A stretch of 64,000 nt of DNA from Bhargavaea sp. CC-171006 (GTDB lineage: Bacteria > Bacillota > Bacilli > Bacillales_A > Planococcaceae). Positions 16,016 to 25,399 of the stretch are shown in pieces. Made by a program: the position numbers and the translations under genes. The notes beneath the pieces were generated by a model that made no database searches, had not been told where the DNA came from, and saw only the letters and a program-made list of their open reading frames with translations. The DNA is taken from contig NZ_QUZH01000002.1 in the NCBI RefSeq assembly GCF_009761675.1, positions 1-64,000 of the forward strand, given 5' to 3'. Position 1 is the first letter of the stretch. Each line of letters opens with the position of its first letter.

Positions 16016-16966
16016 ATGATCGCGCTGGAAAAAATCAGGGAAGCGGCGGATGAAATCAGTGATGTCATCCACCGTACGCCGGTGCTGACTTCATCAAGGC
16101 TAAGTGAGCAAACGGGAAATGAGGTATACCTGAAAGGGGAACATCTGCAGAAAACCGGATCATTTAAAATCCGCGGTGCTTCGAACAAGGTTCTGAAAGC
16201 GGTGCGGGAAGGAGCGAGCCATGTGGTCGCTGCGTCATCAGGCAATCATGGACAGGCGGTTGCTTATATCGCCGGACAGGCGGGGGTACAGGCGACGATC
16301 GTGGTGCCGGTAGATGCTTCTCCCGCAAAAGTGGCAGCAATCGAGGCATATGGCGGCCAAGTGGTCAGATGCGGGCTGACATCGGCGGAGCGGATTCCGG
16401 AAGCACTCAGGATAGCGGAGGAAACTGGGGGCGTATTCGTACCTCCATATGACGATCCTGACATCATCGCCGGGCAGGGAACCGCCGGCATGGAGATTTT
16501 GGAGCAGGTGGCAGATTGTGAAGCGGTCATCGTCCCCGTCGGAGGAGGAGGACTGACAGCAGGGATTCTTTGTGCCATCAAGCAGATGCGGCCGGAAATT
16601 CTCGTAATCGGTGCTGAACCGGAAACGGCGGACGATACAAAGCAGTCACTGGAAGCCGGCGAGCGGATCGCCATCGGTCCGACCCAGACGATTGCGGATG
16701 GTCTGAGGACTTCGATTCCCGGTGAATTGACGTTTCCGATTCTCCGGAGCCATCTCGACCGTCTTGTCACGGTTTCGGAAGGGGAGATCAAAGAAGCGTG
16801 CAAGTTGCTTTTCCAGTACACCAAACAGGTGGTGGAGCCATCAGGTGCTGTATCTGCAGCTGCTCTTCTCTCCGGTAGGACAGGCATTCGCGGCAAGAGG
16901 GTTGTCGCTGTGCTGTCGGGCGGCAATGTTTCAGCCGATGCATTTGCGGAAATGCTGAGAACCTGA
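16016..16966 (+). CDS. threonine/serine dehydratase, catabolic type without ACT domain
   Basis: A 316-residue fold-type II pyridoxal-phosphate enzyme. K51 in GSFKIRGA binds the cofactor, SSGNHGQ contacts the substrate and GGGGLTAG the cofactor phosphate. It lacks the C-terminal ACT regulatory domain of biosynthetic IlvA, so it is of the TdcB/serine racemase type; dehydratase and racemase cannot be separated by eye. Start at ATG 16016, 8 nt after GGGAGG; ATG 16010 is too close. Monocistronic, divergent from des. Confidence 0.88.
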   Translation: MIALEKIREAADEISDVIHRTPVLTSSRLSEQTGNEVYLKGEHLQKTGSFKIRGASNKVLKAVREGASHVVAASSGNHGQAVAYIAGQAGVQATIVVPVDASPAKVAAIEAYGGQVVRCGLTSAERIPEALRIAEETGGVFVPPYDDPDIIAGQGTAGMEILEQVADCEAVIVPVGGGGLTAGILCAIKQMRPEILVIGAEPETADDTKQSLEAGERIAIGPTQTIADGLRTSIPGELTFPILRSHLDRLVTVSEGEIKEACKLLFQYTKQVVEPSGAVSAAALLSGRTGIRGKRVVAVLSGGNVSADAFAEMLRT

Positions 16967-17091
16967 CGATTTTTTCCGAAATCCTCTTCGACAGTTCCGT
17001 GACAACAGAATGCCCAGACTGATGCAGACAGCCCAGCTGTGGTACGATCATGTAGACAAAACAGCGATACGGATGGGAGTGGCACAAACCT

Positions 17092-18363
17092 ATGACAAAG
17101 GAATTGACCGATCAGGAGTTCCTGTCCCTGATCCGGCCGGAAGATGACCTGGTCGTTCCGATTGCCAACGGGGAACCGTTCCGTCTTCTGGATATTCTGG
17201 AGGCGCATGCGGAGCAATTAGACGGTGTACGGATCCACCAGATGCATGTGCTCCGTGAACGCCCCTATATAAATGGGGAATTTGATGGAAAGCTCAACCA
17301 TGTTTCCTATTTTCTCAGTGGAGCTACAAGGAAAGCCTACCATAATGGCACAATCGAGCTCGTACCGAACAACTTCTCAGATGTCCCTTACTTGTTGAGA
17401 CGGACAACCAAATTATCATTGGTGATGGCCAAGGCCTCACCCATGGACGAGCACGGGTACTTTTCACTTGGTACAAATGCGGATTATGTCGCAGAATTTA
17501 TCGGAAGCGTTCCATTCGTCCTTGAAGTGAATGAAAATATGCCGAGAACATTCGGCCAAAATCAGATTCATATCAGCCAGATCAAGGGCTATATTCGCCA
17601 CAATGAACCGCTCTTTCACGCAGAAGCTCCTCCGGTGACAGAGAAAGATATTGCCATCGCCGAAAAAGTCGTGGAGAGGATTGATGACGGAGATACCATC
17701 CAGGTCGGAATCGGTGCAATACCGAATGCCGTCTTGTCGATGCTAAAAGATCACCGGCACCTCGGAATCCATACTGAGATGCTGACGAGCAGCGTCGTCG
17801 ACCTGTACAACTCAGGAGCTATTGACGGCACGAGGAAAGCAACAAACCGGGGAAAGATTGTTTGTACGTTCGCGCTGGGTGATCAGAAACTGTACGATTT
17901 TCTCCATGACAATCCGGGTGTCGAATTCCAGCCGGTCCATATTGTGAACAATCCGGCAAAAATAGCGCTGGAAGATCATATGGTCTCTATCAATGCCTCG
18001 ACGGAAATCGACCTGTTTGGCCAGGCGGCATCCGAAACGGTCGCGGGGAAGTATTACTCTCTGAGCGGCGGTCAGGCTGACTTTGCGAACGGCATCCGAT
18101 TTTCCAAGTATGGAAAAGGCTTTATCTGTCTTCACTCTACGGCAAAAAATGATACGTTGTCGCGGATCAAGGTGGCCCTCACACCAGGCTCCGTCGTGAC
18201 TACATCCAAAAACTCGGTCGGCTCTATCGTAACCGAATATGGGGTTGCGGACCTGTACGGCCAGCCGTTTTCCGAAAGGGCGCGCCGGCTGATCTCCATC
18301 GCCCATCCCAAATTCAGGGAAGAGCTGGAATTTGAAGCGAAAAAAGCCGGTTTCTTTATCTGA
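17092..18363 (+). CDS. acetyl-CoA hydrolase / CoA-transferase family protein
   Basis: A 423-residue class I CoA-transferase of the 4-hydroxybutyrate/butyrate CoA-transferase type. Conserved features are IPNAVLSMLKDHRHLGIHTEM, with the putative catalytic glutamate in HTEM, and near the end GSVVTTSKNSVGSIVTEYGVADLYG, the oxyanion and CoA-binding segment. It moves CoA between carboxylates such as acetate and a short-chain acyl-CoA, or hydrolyses acetyl-CoA; the exact donor is not predictable. It is preceded by a possible extended -10 (TGGTACGAT, 17040-17048) and followed by a small frame and a membrane gene. Confidence 0.85.
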   Translation: MTKELTDQEFLSLIRPEDDLVVPIANGEPFRLLDILEAHAEQLDGVRIHQMHVLRERPYINGEFDGKLNHVSYFLSGATRKAYHNGTIELVPNNFSDVPYLLRRTTKLSLVMAKASPMDEHGYFSLGTNADYVAEFIGSVPFVLEVNENMPRTFGQNQIHISQIKGYIRHNEPLFHAEAPPVTEKDIAIAEKVVERIDDGDTIQVGIGAIPNAVLSMLKDHRHLGIHTEMLTSSVVDLYNSGAIDGTRKATNRGKIVCTFALGDQKLYDFLHDNPGVEFQPVHIVNNPAKIALEDHMVSINASTEIDLFGQAASETVAGKYYSLSGGQADFANGIRFSKYGKGFICLHSTAKNDTLSRIKVALTPGSVVTTSKNSVGSIVTEYGVADLYGQPFSERARRLISIAHPKFREELEFEAKKAGFFI

Positions 18364-18381
18364 CATCAGGGAGAGAGCTAC

Positions 18382-18474
18382 ATGAAAAAGGAAGACCTGC
18401 AGCCCTGCATGGTGAATGCAGGGGAGGGGCCGTCCGCTTGCCGCGGGAGCGACGCGGGCGGTAAAGGGGAATGA
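18382..18474 (+). CDS. possible 30-residue peptide coupled to the next gene
   Basis: The frame has a site (CAGGGAGAGAGCTAC-ATG), starts MKKEDLQPC and ends GGKGE, with its stop overlapping the ATG of the following membrane gene (ATGA). It has two cysteines and no hydrophobic segment. The same DNA forms a perfect 8-bp hairpin (CCCTGCAT/ATGCAGGG, 18403-18423) and further GC-rich pairing, so it may equally be a structured leader that controls translation of the next gene. Unrecognised. Confidence 0.4.
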   Translation: MKKEDLQPCMVNAGEGPSACRGSDAGGKGE

Positions 18475-18911
18475 ACGTTTACTACCAGCTGATTCTGTAT
18501 GTGCATGTATTCAGTGCGGCACTTTCAATCGGGCCGTTATTTGTCCTGGTTCCGCTGATCAACCGGATGAAATCAGCGGATGGGGCAGCTCTGGATATCC
18601 AATTGTCGGTTTTTCAGTCAGCGGTCAGAATCGTGAAGCACGCCGGACATCTTCTCGTCCTCTCGGGAATACTATTGATTGTGTCATCCGGTTACAGATG
18701 GACAACGTCTTGGGTAGCCATGACCATAATGGTCATGATCGCCTCCATTGTTTTCCTAGCCCGTGCGTTTAAACCGGTCATCCGTGAACTCGGACAGGGC
18801 GATGCCGAGCGAGCACTGTTGCTTGCGGTTCTGACTAGGAAGCTATGGACTTATATCCTGCTGTTGATGATCATGCTCTACTTCATGGTCGTCAAGCCGG
18901 ATTTTTGGTAA
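18471..18911 (+). CDS. four-span membrane protein of unknown function
   Basis: A 146-residue integral membrane protein with hydrophobic segments at roughly 5-30, 55-72, 80-98 and 125-142. Histidines in the first and second spans (YVHVFSAALSIGPLF and VKHAGHLLVLSGILLI) recall DUF2269-like or heme/copper-related membrane proteins, but this is weak. Start ATG 18471 overlaps the previous small frame and has only AAAGGGGA immediately before it, suggesting translational coupling. It ends before a strong terminator. Confidence 0.7.
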   Translation: MNVYYQLILYVHVFSAALSIGPLFVLVPLINRMKSADGAALDIQLSVFQSAVRIVKHAGHLLVLSGILLIVSSGYRWTTSWVAMTIMVMIASIVFLARAFKPVIRELGQGDAERALLLAVLTRKLWTYILLLMIMLYFMVVKPDFW

Positions 18912-18914
18912 CGG

Positions 18915-18960
18915 AAAGCAGGACGGCCGGTCAAAAATGACCGGCCGTCCTGCTTTTGCT
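18915..18960. terminator. very strong bidirectional terminator
   Basis: A perfect 19-bp stem (18915-18933 with 18938-18956) around an AAAA loop, with T after it, separates the membrane gene and the convergent lipoprotein gene. Confidence 0.9.
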
Positions 18961-18961
18961 T

Positions 18962-19579
18962 TTAATTATTTTTTTCTGCAGCAACGAAGTTACCCTTGAA
19001 TCCGGAAAAGTCGGGGTTATAGTGAAGGGCGTCGAATTGCTCTTTCAGATCTGCAAGCGCAGGCTGTGCGCCATTGTCGGCCAGTGCGGAGCTCATATCT
19101 CCTGCAAGGCGCATTACACGTGATTGCGCACTTTCGAGTGTGGTATTGTGAAGCTCTTTCGGTTCTTTCAGGTAATCTTCGATGTAATCAATATAAGTGC
19201 TCATGTTGTCTTCGATTTCTCCTGCAAGATCCGAAATGACATTTTCGGTTTCAGAGTCGCCTTGCAGTTCAAAATCTGAAGCGAAATCTGTGTATGCGTC
19301 AATAGTTTTTCTTACAGCTTTTTCATCACTGACCGAACCGTCTTCAATGGCAGCCGCAACATTGCTGTTCAGCACACCTGCGTGTTCCGCAATCTCGGAC
19401 ATGAAAATGCTCGTATCCAGAAGAAAGTCCTCGCTGTATGCGTCTGGCGCCTTGATCTCGGCCGCTTTCTTATAACTCTCCGCTTCTGCAGACACATCCC
19501 TGATATCTGCCGGCTCAGTACCGCAGGCCCCCAGAAGCAGTGCCGAAAACGCAATCACGGCAATCCATTTCTTGTTCAT
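18962..19579 (-). CDS. predicted lipoprotein of unknown function
   Basis: A 205-residue protein with a type II signal peptide: MNKKWIAVIAFSALLLGAC, lipobox LGAC with the lipidated cysteine at 19. The mature part is acidic, mostly helical and without recognised domain; it contains many Ser, Ala, Glu and Asp. ATG 19579 follows GGGAGGGTCATCAT. It stands alone between two gaps. A near match to a 0A box (ATTGTCGAA, 19629-19637) lies about 50 nt upstream. Surface-anchored; role unknown. Confidence 0.8.
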   Translation of the reverse strand: MNKKWIAVIAFSALLLGACGTEPADIRDVSAEAESYKKAAEIKAPDAYSEDFLLDTSIFMSEIAEHAGVLNSNVAAAIEDGSVSDEKAVRKTIDAYTDFASDFELQGDSETENVISDLAGEIEDNMSTYIDYIEDYLKEPKELHNTTLESAQSRVMRLAGDMSSALADNGAQPALADLKEQFDALHYNPDFSGFKGNFVAAEKNN

Positions 19580-19691
19580 ATGATGACCCTCCCAATATAT
19601 TCTTTTCAAAAGTTATCATAGAATAACAATTGTCGAAAATGAAGGGAGAATCATAAAGTTCGCCAATTCCGGAAAATCAAAAATTCAGCCT

Positions 19692-20690
19692 TTAAAAGAA
19701 AAGATTTAAAACAAGGTAGCACAGGGCTGCGAACAGGGCGACGCTTGGCATCGTAATGATCCAAGTCAGGACTATTTTTCGGGCTACACCCCATTTAACG
19801 CCCTTGACCCTTTGGGCAGAACCGACACCCATGATGGCGGACGAAATGACATGAGTCGTGCTGACCGGCAGGTGGATAAGAGTTGCGCCAAAAATGACCG
19901 AAGCGGATGCGAGGTCGGCGGCGGCACCGTTGACCGGGCGGATCTTCATGATTTTACCTCCCACGGTTTTGATGATCCGGTAGCCTCCGATCGAAGTGCC
20001 CAATCCCATGGCGGTTGCTGCCGATATGCGAACCCACATCTGGATGTCATCTGTCGTCTGCCATCCGACAGAGATCAGTGCCAATGTAACGATTCCCATC
20101 GTTTTTTGGGCATCGTTTGTTCCATGGGTAAACGCCTGCAAGGCCGCTGTGCCGATCTGTAATTTGCGGATTCTTCTGTTTGTCGAAGTGAGTGTTGCCC
20201 GCCTGAGAACAAGTTTGAACAGGGACATGACCAGAAAACCCATAGAGAGGGCGATCAGCGGCGAGAAAATCAGAGCCTGCAGGATCTTGATGAATCCGCT
20301 GTAGTTGAGGCTGTTAAAGCCTGCAGCTGCAATGGCAGCTCCTGCAATCGCCCCGATTATCGCATGGGAAGAACTTGACGGGATACCAAAATACCAGGTA
20401 ATCAGGTTCCACGCGATCGCTGCGATCAGTGCAGCCAAGATGACAACCGCTCCGTTGGATAAGGCGAACGGATCCACGATATCTTTCGTGATCGCCTTGG
20501 CAACTCCCGTGAATGTGATGGCTCCGATAAAATTCATGACTGCGGCCATCAGCACGGCGGTTCTGGGAGGAAGGGCCCTCGTAGAAACTGAAGTGGCAAT
20601 CGCATTGGCCGTATCATGAAACCCGTTTATGAAATCAAAGGCCAAAGCAAAGATGACAATTAATATGGTGAGAACAACCAGTAAGTCCAT
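19692..20690 (-). CDS. pit: PiT-family inorganic phosphate transporter
   Basis: A 332-residue membrane protein with the duplicated PiT signature: FDFINGFHDTANAIATSVSTRAL near the N terminus and QAFTHGTNDAQKTMG in the middle. It is a low-affinity phosphate or metal-phosphate symporter. ATG 20690 follows GGACTGGAGGTCGGCGT. It lies 17 nt after the DUF47 gene on the same strand, the usual Pit-accessory pairing, as in B. subtilis ykaA-ykaB (pit). Confidence 0.93.
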   Translation of the reverse strand: MDLLVVLTILIVIFALAFDFINGFHDTANAIATSVSTRALPPRTAVLMAAVMNFIGAITFTGVAKAITKDIVDPFALSNGAVVILAALIAAIAWNLITWYFGIPSSSSHAIIGAIAGAAIAAAGFNSLNYSGFIKILQALIFSPLIALSMGFLVMSLFKLVLRRATLTSTNRRIRKLQIGTAALQAFTHGTNDAQKTMGIVTLALISVGWQTTDDIQMWVRISAATAMGLGTSIGGYRIIKTVGGKIMKIRPVNGAAADLASASVIFGATLIHLPVSTTHVISSAIMGVGSAQRVKGVKWGVARKIVLTWIITMPSVALFAALCYLVLNLFF

Positions 20691-20707
20691 ACGCCGACCT
20701 CCAGTCC

Positions 20708-21328
20708 TTATGCATTGCGCATAATAATGGTTTCTATCGTGTTGGCCACGTTCTGGCACTCGTCTGCAATATCTTCAAGCTGTTCGTATATGTCTTTGAA
20801 TTGAATGATGCGGATCGGATCTTTTTCGTTCTTGAATAGTTCTTTGATGGAGGAGCGGAGCACTTCATCACATTTGCTCTCGTAGTCTTTAATCAGCACG
20901 GCATGTTCGTGCATCCCTGTCAGGTTTTTGTGCTTCAGCTTTTCCATCGCTTTGACGATTTCGTCAGTGCTTTGCCTGATATAACTGATAAATGTATTCA
21001 TCGACTCATCTATCTCCGCCAGCGCAAACATGTCAAAGTGTGCGATGCATTCTTCAATACCATCCAAGACATTGTCCATGCTGTTTGCAAGCGCCAGGAT
21101 ATCTTCCCGTTCAATAGGAGTCATAAATGATTTGTTCAGCATGACAATCAGTTCATGAATCAGATCATCGCCATCTGTTTCATACTTTTTCATCGTGGTA
21201 CTGATTTCCGGCAAATCATCCAATGACCTGATCCGGAATTCATCTGCGTAATGAGTGGCTTGCTGGACATTGACCGATATCTTGGCCAACAGTTCAAAAA
21301 ACGGATCGTTCTTTTTTCGTTCGAACAT
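20708..21328 (-). CDS. DUF47 (PhoU-like) phosphate transport accessory protein
   Basis: A 206-residue all-helical protein of the DUF47/PhoU-like family (start MFERKKNDPFFELLAKISVNV; acidic metal-binding helices EREDILALANSMDNVLDGIEE). Such proteins are encoded with PiT transporters and are thought to control them. The ribosome binding site GGAGGGATTGA lies before ATG 21328. First gene of a two-gene operon with pit; the 244-nt gap upstream holds its promoter region but no clear -35/-10 pair was assigned. Confidence 0.9.
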   Translation of the reverse strand: MFERKKNDPFFELLAKISVNVQQATHYADEFRIRSLDDLPEISTTMKKYETDGDDLIHELIVMLNKSFMTPIEREDILALANSMDNVLDGIEECIAHFDMFALAEIDESMNTFISYIRQSTDEIVKAMEKLKHKNLTGMHEHAVLIKDYESKCDEVLRSSIKELFKNEKDPIRIIQFKDIYEQLEDIADECQNVANTIETIIMRNA

Positions 21329-21572
21329 TCAATCCCTCCTAAGATCTCATGTAAAGCGCCATTTGCCCCATGAAGGAGTTATACCCATTTTTGCAATGGA
21401 ATCGGATGTTTTTTAAAAGAAATGATGCTTACGACATGCCGGAAAGTAACAGCGATTTTCTCGGAGGAGAAGACAGGCATGAGAAAACGAGCAACTGGAA
21501 GATCCGTCGCTACCGCGTCCAGACTCCTGTTGCTCGCTGATTGTTATTAATTTGGCTGAGGTGATTAATCAC

Positions 21573-23270
21573 TCAGAGGGATCTGTCATCAACCGAATCC
21601 AGCCATTCGGTTATTGGTCCGATGACCGACTCGATGCAGCCATCCTCAAATGGTGACAGCAGATTGGCTTCTTTTACAAGTTCCGTGAATGGCAGGGATC
21701 CGCCGAGCCGGCAAAGGTGAAGGTAATCCTTCCAGGCGGAATCACGTTCTTCCCTGGACCGTTTCCAAAACTGAAGCGCGCAGATCTGCGCCAGGCAGTA
21801 ATCGATGTAGTAGAACGGCACTTCATAGATGTGGGCCTGCCGCTGCCAGAATCCGCCCTCTTCAAGGTACTCGAGACCTTCGTAATCGCGATGCGGAAGA
21901 TATTCGGACTCGAGTTTTTTCCAGGCGGCTTTCCTGTCATCAGCCGTCAATTCAGGATTTTCATAGATGATATGCTGGAATTCATCGACAGCCACTCCGT
22001 ACGGCAGGAACAGCAACGCCGAACTCAAATGACTGAACTTATATTTCTCGGTGTCTTCCTCAAAGAATTGCTCCATCCACGGCCAGGCGAAAAACTCCAT
22101 GCTCATCGAATGGATCTCGGCAGCTTCGCTGGTCGGCCAGATATACTCGGGCACCCCGATCTCTCTGCTGGAGTAGACCTGGAATGCGTGGCCGGCTTCA
22201 TGGGTGAGGACGTCGATATCATCGGATGTTCCGTTGAAATTCGAGAAGATAAACGGGGAATCGTAGTTATCGATGAACGTACAGTATCCGCCGCCTTCTT
22301 TTCCTTTCTTGGCGATCAGATCCATCAGGTCCCGCTCCAACATAAACCGGAAGAACTCCGAGGTTTCCGGTGAAAGTTCGTCATACATCTTTTTCCCGTT
22401 TTCGATGATCCAGTCCGGATCGCCCTTCGGAACGGCATTGCCGGTGACGAAGTTGAGTCCTTCATCGTGGAACGTGAGCCGGTCCACTCCGATACGTCCA
22501 GCCTGCCGCTCGTACAGACGGGTAGCAAGAGGCACGATGTGCTGCTTGACCTGTTCGCGGAAGTTCTTCACCATGTCCCGGTCGTAGCCGACCCGGTTCA
22601 TTCTCAGATAACCGACGTCGACGAAGTCTTTGTAGCCGAGCGTCTTGGCGATCTGATGACGGACATCGACCAGCTTCTGATAAATCCCGTCAAACTCATT
22701 TTTGTGCTCGCCGAAAAAGCCAAATCTCGCTTCGTTCGCAGCTTTTCGTGTCTCCCGATCTGTCGATTGGGCATAAGGTCCGAGCTGGGCAAGTGTGAGC
22801 GTTTTTCCGTCGAACTCAATCTGTGCCGAGGCAATCAGCTTTGCGTATTCAGAGGCCAATTTGTTTTCTTGCTGGAGAAGCGGGATCGCTTCAGCGGAGA
22901 ATGAACGGATTTTCTGGTCGGCGATGGTGAACAGTTGGGTGCCCCAGCGTTTTTCTAGCTCCTTCCGGAACGGGCTTGATACAAGTTCCTTGTAGAAGGA
23001 GGTGTTCAGCTCATCGAATTCTGGCCCGATTTCATTGAAGTAGTCCCTCTGCTCTTCATAATAGGCATCATTCGTATCAATGGAGGAGCGGATGTACACC
23101 AGATTGGAGGCTGTGGAAAAGTCATCTGCCAGCCGGTTCAGTTCCCGGATTTCCTGATCCTGCCCGTCTGCAGAACCGGCTTCCCGGAACCGGGCAAGGT
23201 GCTTGTTCCATTCCGCCTTGAGTGACTCCATATCCGGCCGCTTATATTCGTAGTCTTTGAATGTGGCCAC
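21573..23270 (-). CDS. M3 family oligoendopeptidase
   Basis: A 565-residue zinc metallopeptidase of the oligoendopeptidase F/M3 family. The catalytic motif is LTHEAGHAFQVY (HExxH), with the third ligand glutamate in SEAAEIHSMSMEFFAWP. It degrades peptides in the cytoplasm. GTG 23270 is preferred, eight bases after AAGGAG; the longer open frame begins with another GTG three codons earlier that abuts the site. It is monocistronic. The whole catalytic region and length are intact. Confidence 0.92.
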   Translation of the reverse strand: MATFKDYEYKRPDMESLKAEWNKHLARFREAGSADGQDQEIRELNRLADDFSTASNLVYIRSSIDTNDAYYEEQRDYFNEIGPEFDELNTSFYKELVSSPFRKELEKRWGTQLFTIADQKIRSFSAEAIPLLQQENKLASEYAKLIASAQIEFDGKTLTLAQLGPYAQSTDRETRKAANEARFGFFGEHKNEFDGIYQKLVDVRHQIAKTLGYKDFVDVGYLRMNRVGYDRDMVKNFREQVKQHIVPLATRLYERQAGRIGVDRLTFHDEGLNFVTGNAVPKGDPDWIIENGKKMYDELSPETSEFFRFMLERDLMDLIAKKGKEGGGYCTFIDNYDSPFIFSNFNGTSDDIDVLTHEAGHAFQVYSSREIGVPEYIWPTSEAAEIHSMSMEFFAWPWMEQFFEEDTEKYKFSHLSSALLFLPYGVAVDEFQHIIYENPELTADDRKAAWKKLESEYLPHRDYEGLEYLEEGGFWQRQAHIYEVPFYYIDYCLAQICALQFWKRSREERDSAWKDYLHLCRLGGSLPFTELVKEANLLSPFEDGCIESVIGPITEWLDSVDDRSL

Positions 23271-23348
23271 TATAACCACTCCTTCTAGAGAAATGTCTTC
23301 CTTCTCATTTTTGATGAATGCAGAAGATTTTGCAATAAGAGGATTAAG

Positions 23349-23387
23349 AAAAAATAAAAAAACCCCTCCCGGTCAGTAGGGAAGGGG
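23349..23387 (-). terminator. terminator after the RsbR-like gene
   Basis: On the minus strand a stem CCCCTTCCC/GGGAGGGG is followed by a seven-U run and further A/T sequence. Confidence 0.8.
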
Positions 23388-23401
23388 CAGGCTTGTGCCG
23401 T

Positions 23402-24226
23402 TCAGCTATAGAGTTCCAGTGCATTCATAAGAGTAGACTGAGTCTTGATGCCCCGGAATTCGATACCGAGCTGGACGGCAGTCTGTGCGATTTCCGGGCG
23501 GATGCCGGACAGGATGGCTTCCACGCCAATCAGCCGGAGCGCGTCGATCAGCTGGAACAACTGATGGGCAACCATCGTATCGACAATCGGCACGGCCGAC
23601 AGATCGATGAACAGCATGTCGAGCTTTTGCTTGGCTGCCTGTTCAAGACCGGTTTCGAGAATGATGCGGGCACGGTATGTATCGATGTCACCAACCAAAG
23701 GCAGAATACCGATGCCGCGCTTGACCGGGATGACCGGACTGCTCAGTTCGGTGATCATCTGCTGCTGGGATGAGAGGATATTCTTATGGGCCTCTTCAAA
23801 ATGCCGCGCGAAATTCTCAGTGATGAAGTCAAAGGCGTCATTGACCAGATTACTCCAGTAGAAGGCATCCTCAATGGTGAAATCCTGTTTTTCGGAAAGG
23901 ATATAATTTTTCACGCTGTTCCAGTAATCAGTCCGGATGACACGGAACTGTGAGATGGTATCATGCATGGTCACACCGCTCTTTACCCAGTCTGCGGCGA
24001 CTGACTCCGACCATTCATCGATATGTAACTTAAACTCGTCGTTGCTCTCGATGAAAATACGGCTCACGGTTTCAATCAGCTTATCATGCTGAAGGTGCAA
24101 CTTGCCCTTGTCTCCGGCAAGAAAGACGGAATCGGCTCCGTCGCCGGTGCTTCGCTCAATCCACTCTTCTGCCAGCTCTTCTTTCTTGCCGATGATATAC
24201 TCAAAGATGTCCTCCCGCTTTCCCAC
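23402..24226 (-). CDS. RsbR-type STAS domain protein (stressosome co-antagonist)
   Basis: A 274-residue protein with an N-terminal globin-like sensor region (about 1-150) and a C-terminal STAS domain (about 160-270). The STAS part reads IDLSAVPIVDT and GIRPEIAQTAVQLGI. At the first kinase-target position of RsbRA (Thr171 in DITGVP) this protein has S210; the second site (Thr205) is kept as T249. No rsbS, rsbT or sigB gene is nearby, so it is an orphan paralogue, probably assembling with a stressosome encoded elsewhere. GTG start after AAAGG. Confidence 0.85.
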   Translation of the reverse strand: MGKREDIFEYIIGKKEELAEEWIERSTGDGADSVFLAGDKGKLHLQHDKLIETVSRIFIESNDEFKLHIDEWSESVAADWVKSGVTMHDTISQFRVIRTDYWNSVKNYILSEKQDFTIEDAFYWSNLVNDAFDFITENFARHFEEAHKNILSSQQQMITELSSPVIPVKRGIGILPLVGDIDTYRARIILETGLEQAAKQKLDMLFIDLSAVPIVDTMVAHQLFQLIDALRLIGVEAILSGIRPEIAQTAVQLGIEFRGIKTQSTLMNALELYS

Positions 24227-24406
24227 ACTAATAACAACCTTTCATCTGTTATTTTTCCGATAGTCATGCAACCGACTCTTATTTTAAAGCAAGGCAAAGG
24301 CCGATGCACGGGATAAGGTCGGAGCAATGTCTTTTCCAAAGGGCGGGTTACCGTTATAATGTGAACTGAAAAGAATTCTCAGCCGCATATAAAATAGGAG
24401 TGAACT

Positions 24407-25399
24407 ATGTTGGAAAACGGACACGATGTATTTGATATAACGATTATCGGCGGAGGCCCTACAGGACTCTTCGCCTCATTTTACGCCGGCATGCGGGAGA
24501 TGAAAGTCAAGATCCTCGACAGTCTTCCGCAGCTCGGCGGCCAGCTTTCGGAGCTTTATCCGGATAAATATATATATGATGTCGGAGGCTTTCCGAAGAT
24601 CCTTGCCAAAGATCTCGTGGCGAATCTTGCCGAGCAGGCTCAACACGGCAAGCCGGAAATTTGTCTCGGAGAGACAGTTTTGGCCGCGAACCGGGACGGC
24701 GAGCTGTTTGTCATCGAGACGGATAAGGGCGTCCACTATTCGCGTTCGGTACTGATTACCGCAGGTGTCGGCGCCTTCCAGCCACGCAAGCTGAATGTCG
24801 CAGGAGCAGAGACCTTTGAAGGGAAATCGCTGCACTACGGTGTCAAGGACCTGTCCAGCTTCAAGGGGACGGAAGTACTCGTATGCGGGGGAGGCGACTC
24901 CGCTCTGGACTGGGCACTGATGCTTGAGGGAGTTGCGGATAAAGTGACGCTTGTCCACCGCCGGGAACGGTTTACGGCACATGAGACGAGTGTCACCAAG
25001 CTTCATGAGTCCACTGTGGAAGTGAAGACATCCCACAATGTCAAAATTCTTCAAGGTGAAGAGGGCAAACTGGATGAAGTCGTGCTGGTCAGCAAGGAAG
25101 GCGACGAAACGAACCTTCACGCAGATCACGTCATCGTCAACTATGGAAATGTCTCTTCCCTCGGACCACTTAAAGAGTGGGGACTGGAAATGGAGAAAAA
25201 TTCAATCGTGGTCAATACCAAGATGGAAACGAACATCGAGGGGATTTATGCCGCGGGTGATGTGACCACTTACGACGGCAAAGTCAAACTCATTGCTGTC
25301 GGACTCGGAGAGGCGCCTATCGCTGTCAACAACGCGAAAGCCTATCTGGATCCAAAATCCCGTGTCCAGCCGCTCCACAGCACGTCCGTATTCAAATGA
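24407..25399 (+). CDS. ferredoxin/flavodoxin-NADP+ reductase, YumC type
   Basis: A 330-residue thioredoxin-reductase-like flavoprotein lacking the CxxC redox pair, hence a type 2 ferredoxin-NADP reductase like B. subtilis YumC. FAD motif [16 protein letters not shown] (13-28), NADP motif [14 protein letters not shown], and the C-terminal [28 protein letters not shown] 24407 follows AATAGGAGTGAACT. A TATAAT at 24355-24360 is a probable -10. It overlaps the next gene by 4 nt. Confidence 0.93.
   Translation: MLENGHDVFDITIIGGGPTGLFASFYAGMREMKVKILDSLPQLGGQLSELYPDKYIYDVGGFPKILAKDLVANLAEQAQHGKPEICLGETVLAANRDGELFVIETDKGVHYSRSVLITAGVGAFQPRKLNVAGAETFEGKSLHYGVKDLSSFKGTEVLVCGGGDSALDWALMLEGVADKVTLVHRRERFTAHETSVTKLHESTVEVKTSHNVKILQGEEGKLDEVVLVSKEGDETNLHADHVIVNYGNVSSLGPLKEWGLEMEKNSIVVNTKMETNIEGIYAAGDVTTYDGKVKLIAVGLGEAPIAVNNAKAYLDPKSRVQPLHSTSVFK

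Noticed and set aside
21470-21545. distant GAGCAAC/GTTGCTC repeats between DUF47 and oligoendopeptidase genes
   Set aside because: Loop too long and lacking a U-run; not called as terminator or attenuator.
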